Shown here piece by piece: positions 62,176 through 64,000 of a DNA stretch of 64,000 nucleotides. Positions within the stretch are counted from its first letter, which is position 1. Every line of letters starts with the position of its first letter. This DNA is from Tillus elongatus (lineage: Eukaryota > Arthropoda > Insecta > Coleoptera > Cleridae): assembly GCA_964006375.1 (NCBI GenBank), contig OZ023267.1:13984846-14048845 (forward strand), given 5' to 3'. The notes under the pieces were generated by a model that had not been told where the DNA came from, did not search any database, and saw nothing but the letters and a program-made list of their open reading frames with translations. Both the position numbers and the translations under genes were made by a program.

Positions 62176-64000
62176 AATTTGGTAAATTAGCAGTTTACCT
62201 CATGGAGGGTTTTGAGAATTGTTTTCCGAAACATGCTTAGTGTTCTCCTAGGTGCATAACCCACAACAAACATTTCTTATAAACAACCTCTAAAAAAGTT
62301 ACAGGACCAGGAGTTAATAAGGGTGTAGGGCGAGGAAAACGAACTGTAAATATGAGTGGAAAAGCGAAAAAAATAGCTTAGTCGGATCTCTAACAGCTGC
62401 CTTTTTCAGATTTTGCAGTCGTACCGCCTTTAAATGTTTTTTAACTTATAGTAACAGATCATGAAGAAGTTCACATGTAAATAACTCAGTAAAGACAAGG
62501 AATGCAAAGGGAAAGAGTAGTGTCGACGTGCATTAGTGATGTCAAATTATATTTATCAGCAGTTGATTTATCTAAAAGTGTTGGATGTGGGAAATTCCCT
62601 AATAGTTCTCACAGAAAATAAACAATAAGTTAAAAGAAAGGAAGTTTAATACAATTTTAAAAGTGTAATTAACAAAAAACAATACAAGGTATATTTAAGT
62701 AAGGGACAAAATTCGCTTATTGTGACAATACAATCAAAGGCTGTTAATGAAAATCGTGTAAAATAATATATTTACTAACAGGTGTAAGATTTACATTTTA
62801 TTATTATAATTACGTGGCAGCTGTTTCCCTCCGATATGGATAAATTATCTAAAAAAGACACATCGTTGGGAAAGAGCTGTCATGTAAAATCAATATAATA
62901 TATAGGTCATATTAATAGTTTTAATATACATTTGAAAGTGAATTTAGTTCTAGTGTTATCTACTATCGACTAATTAAAGAAGACTATGTATCACAATTCC
63001 AACAGCTTAGTAAATGTAAAATTACATGAAATATAATTCTTCAACAACAAAAAAAAGAGGCAAAACAATACGCCTAGTTGGTTTTAATTTAAACCTTTTT
63101 AATTAAATCAATTCTGATAGTGGTTTGAGATGGACAAATGAACTATTTTAATTTATAATTAATTGTTTTCTACAAAAAATATTGGTTTGTTTAAAAATAC
63201 AGACGATACAATGTTTTTATATGTTGAAGCTTAAGGTTTCTCTGGTTGGCGTTTCAAGGAATTGTTACACATGTTGATTTCCTAGCAGTCCAATGTGACA
63301 CTGTACATATCTCTTCTTGAACTCATTGTGACACTCGAGTAAATTATTGAGTCCTCGCGACTGAACGTTGCTTATAAAAGTCTATACACTAATAAACGGA
63401 TTTGCGTAGTATGTACATATATACGAGGCCCACTCATTGTTGTTTGATGATGTATCGCTACCTTACTTAAAACACATTAAAAGCAATCTCCTCGGCTCTA
63501 CTGCCTGGTTGGTCAAATTGACATATTGTCAAAAAAAATTGGAATCTTCTGCCTGAGGTTCCAGAAGTGCACAGTCCATTTTTGTTACAATTTGTGCATT
63601 GTGTTGCTTGGAGTTTATGCAGGTACGTCAAAAACTTTTGTAGTTTCAAAGTTTCCATTTATTTTGATTGTCCAAATAACTAATACTGTCCCATACACAA
63701 ATATAAAAAGCATGATTTGGAAACAATTTTTTTTGGTCTGTAACGAACGGTTCAGATTATTTTAAAATTGCTCCAGGGGATAGGTGATAAATGATTTTGA
63801 GAAAATTGAATGTTTTTTTAAACCTTCAGTAATATAATGTTTCTTTGTTTATTAAAAAACTTTGAATTTCATCAAACATCTGGTATTCTATGCTGAAATC
63901 AAATTTGGGGTTAAATGTGTAAGGGTGGAATATTGATGCCAAAAATTTCAATTTTTTTTAAGAAAAAAAAAAAGACAAAACATCTGAAAACGTACACAAC
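62173..64000. other. Unannotated stretch to window end
   Basis: No coding, RNA or known repeat feature over 1.8 kb. Small frames at 63467-63765 overlap on opposite strands and have no recognisable domain. Confidence 0.4.

Overview
This is eukaryotic, AT-rich, repeat-dominated DNA from an arthropod, almost certainly an insect. The support is spliced exons with consensus GT/AG sites, two host genes of animal families, and an insect-style mobile-element load: AP-endonuclease LINEs, R1-like and R4/Dong-like LINEs, BEL/Pao, Tc1/mariner relatives, a Penelope-like fragment and tRNA-derived SINEs. A short (TCAGG)n tract at 59 kb, the telomere-type repeat of many beetles, is a weak hint towards Coleoptera. 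No species call is possible from this window.

Host genes. (1) Minus strand, 17.6-20.8 kb: the 3' part of a membrane-anchored histidine acid phosphatase. It has an RHGxRxP exon (20665-20766), an intron full of repeats, and a 999-bp terminal exon (17578-18576) with the catalytic HD pair and a C-terminal membrane segment. The 5' exon with the signal peptide was not found. (2) Plus strand, 41.5-49.6 kb: three consecutive exons (41481-41623, 43784-43938, 49371-49554) of a nicotinic acetylcholine receptor subunit. They cover the extracellular ligand-binding domain up to loop B. The first exon(s), loop C and the membrane helices lie outside or were not recognised.

Layout. 0-2.3 kb: LINE copy. 2.3-9.3 kb: nested fold-back, MITE and mariner elements with Helitron-like repeats. 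10-12.3 kb: second LINE copy. 12.3-17.3 kb: repeats and one 1.8-kb composite. 17.6-20.8 kb: acid phosphatase. 21-28 kb: a LINE graveyard with two (AAT)n arrays and a hammerhead-ribozyme motif. 28.5-31.3 kb: Helitron-like repeats. 32.9-35.3 kb: deleted BEL/Pao element. 38.8-41.3 kb: mariner remnant and repeats. 41.5-49.6 kb: nAChR exons with two mariner remnants, a second composite and a palindromic insertion in the introns. 49.6-50.7 kb: R1-like LINE. 52-64 kb: dispersed inverted repeats, a Penelope-like GIY-YIG fragment, a third LINE tail and a third tRNA-like copy.

The dominant structure is one repeat family, called here the 'GGACGCAGC family'. One end usually begins TC and carries GGACGCAGCAAGTGCG. 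The other end is a TTAGTGAA...TTCACTAA hairpin finishing in CTAA. The core is a pure (TA)n array of 60-150 bp. This fits a non-autonomous Helitron/Helentron (HINE-like) element and explains most of the 17 (TA)n arrays (about 1.6 kb in total). I see no new gene system. The observations most worth pursuing are this family with its TA core, the compact hammerhead motif at 25687-25729, the R4-like LINE ends that abut (AAT)n, and the palindromic insertions.
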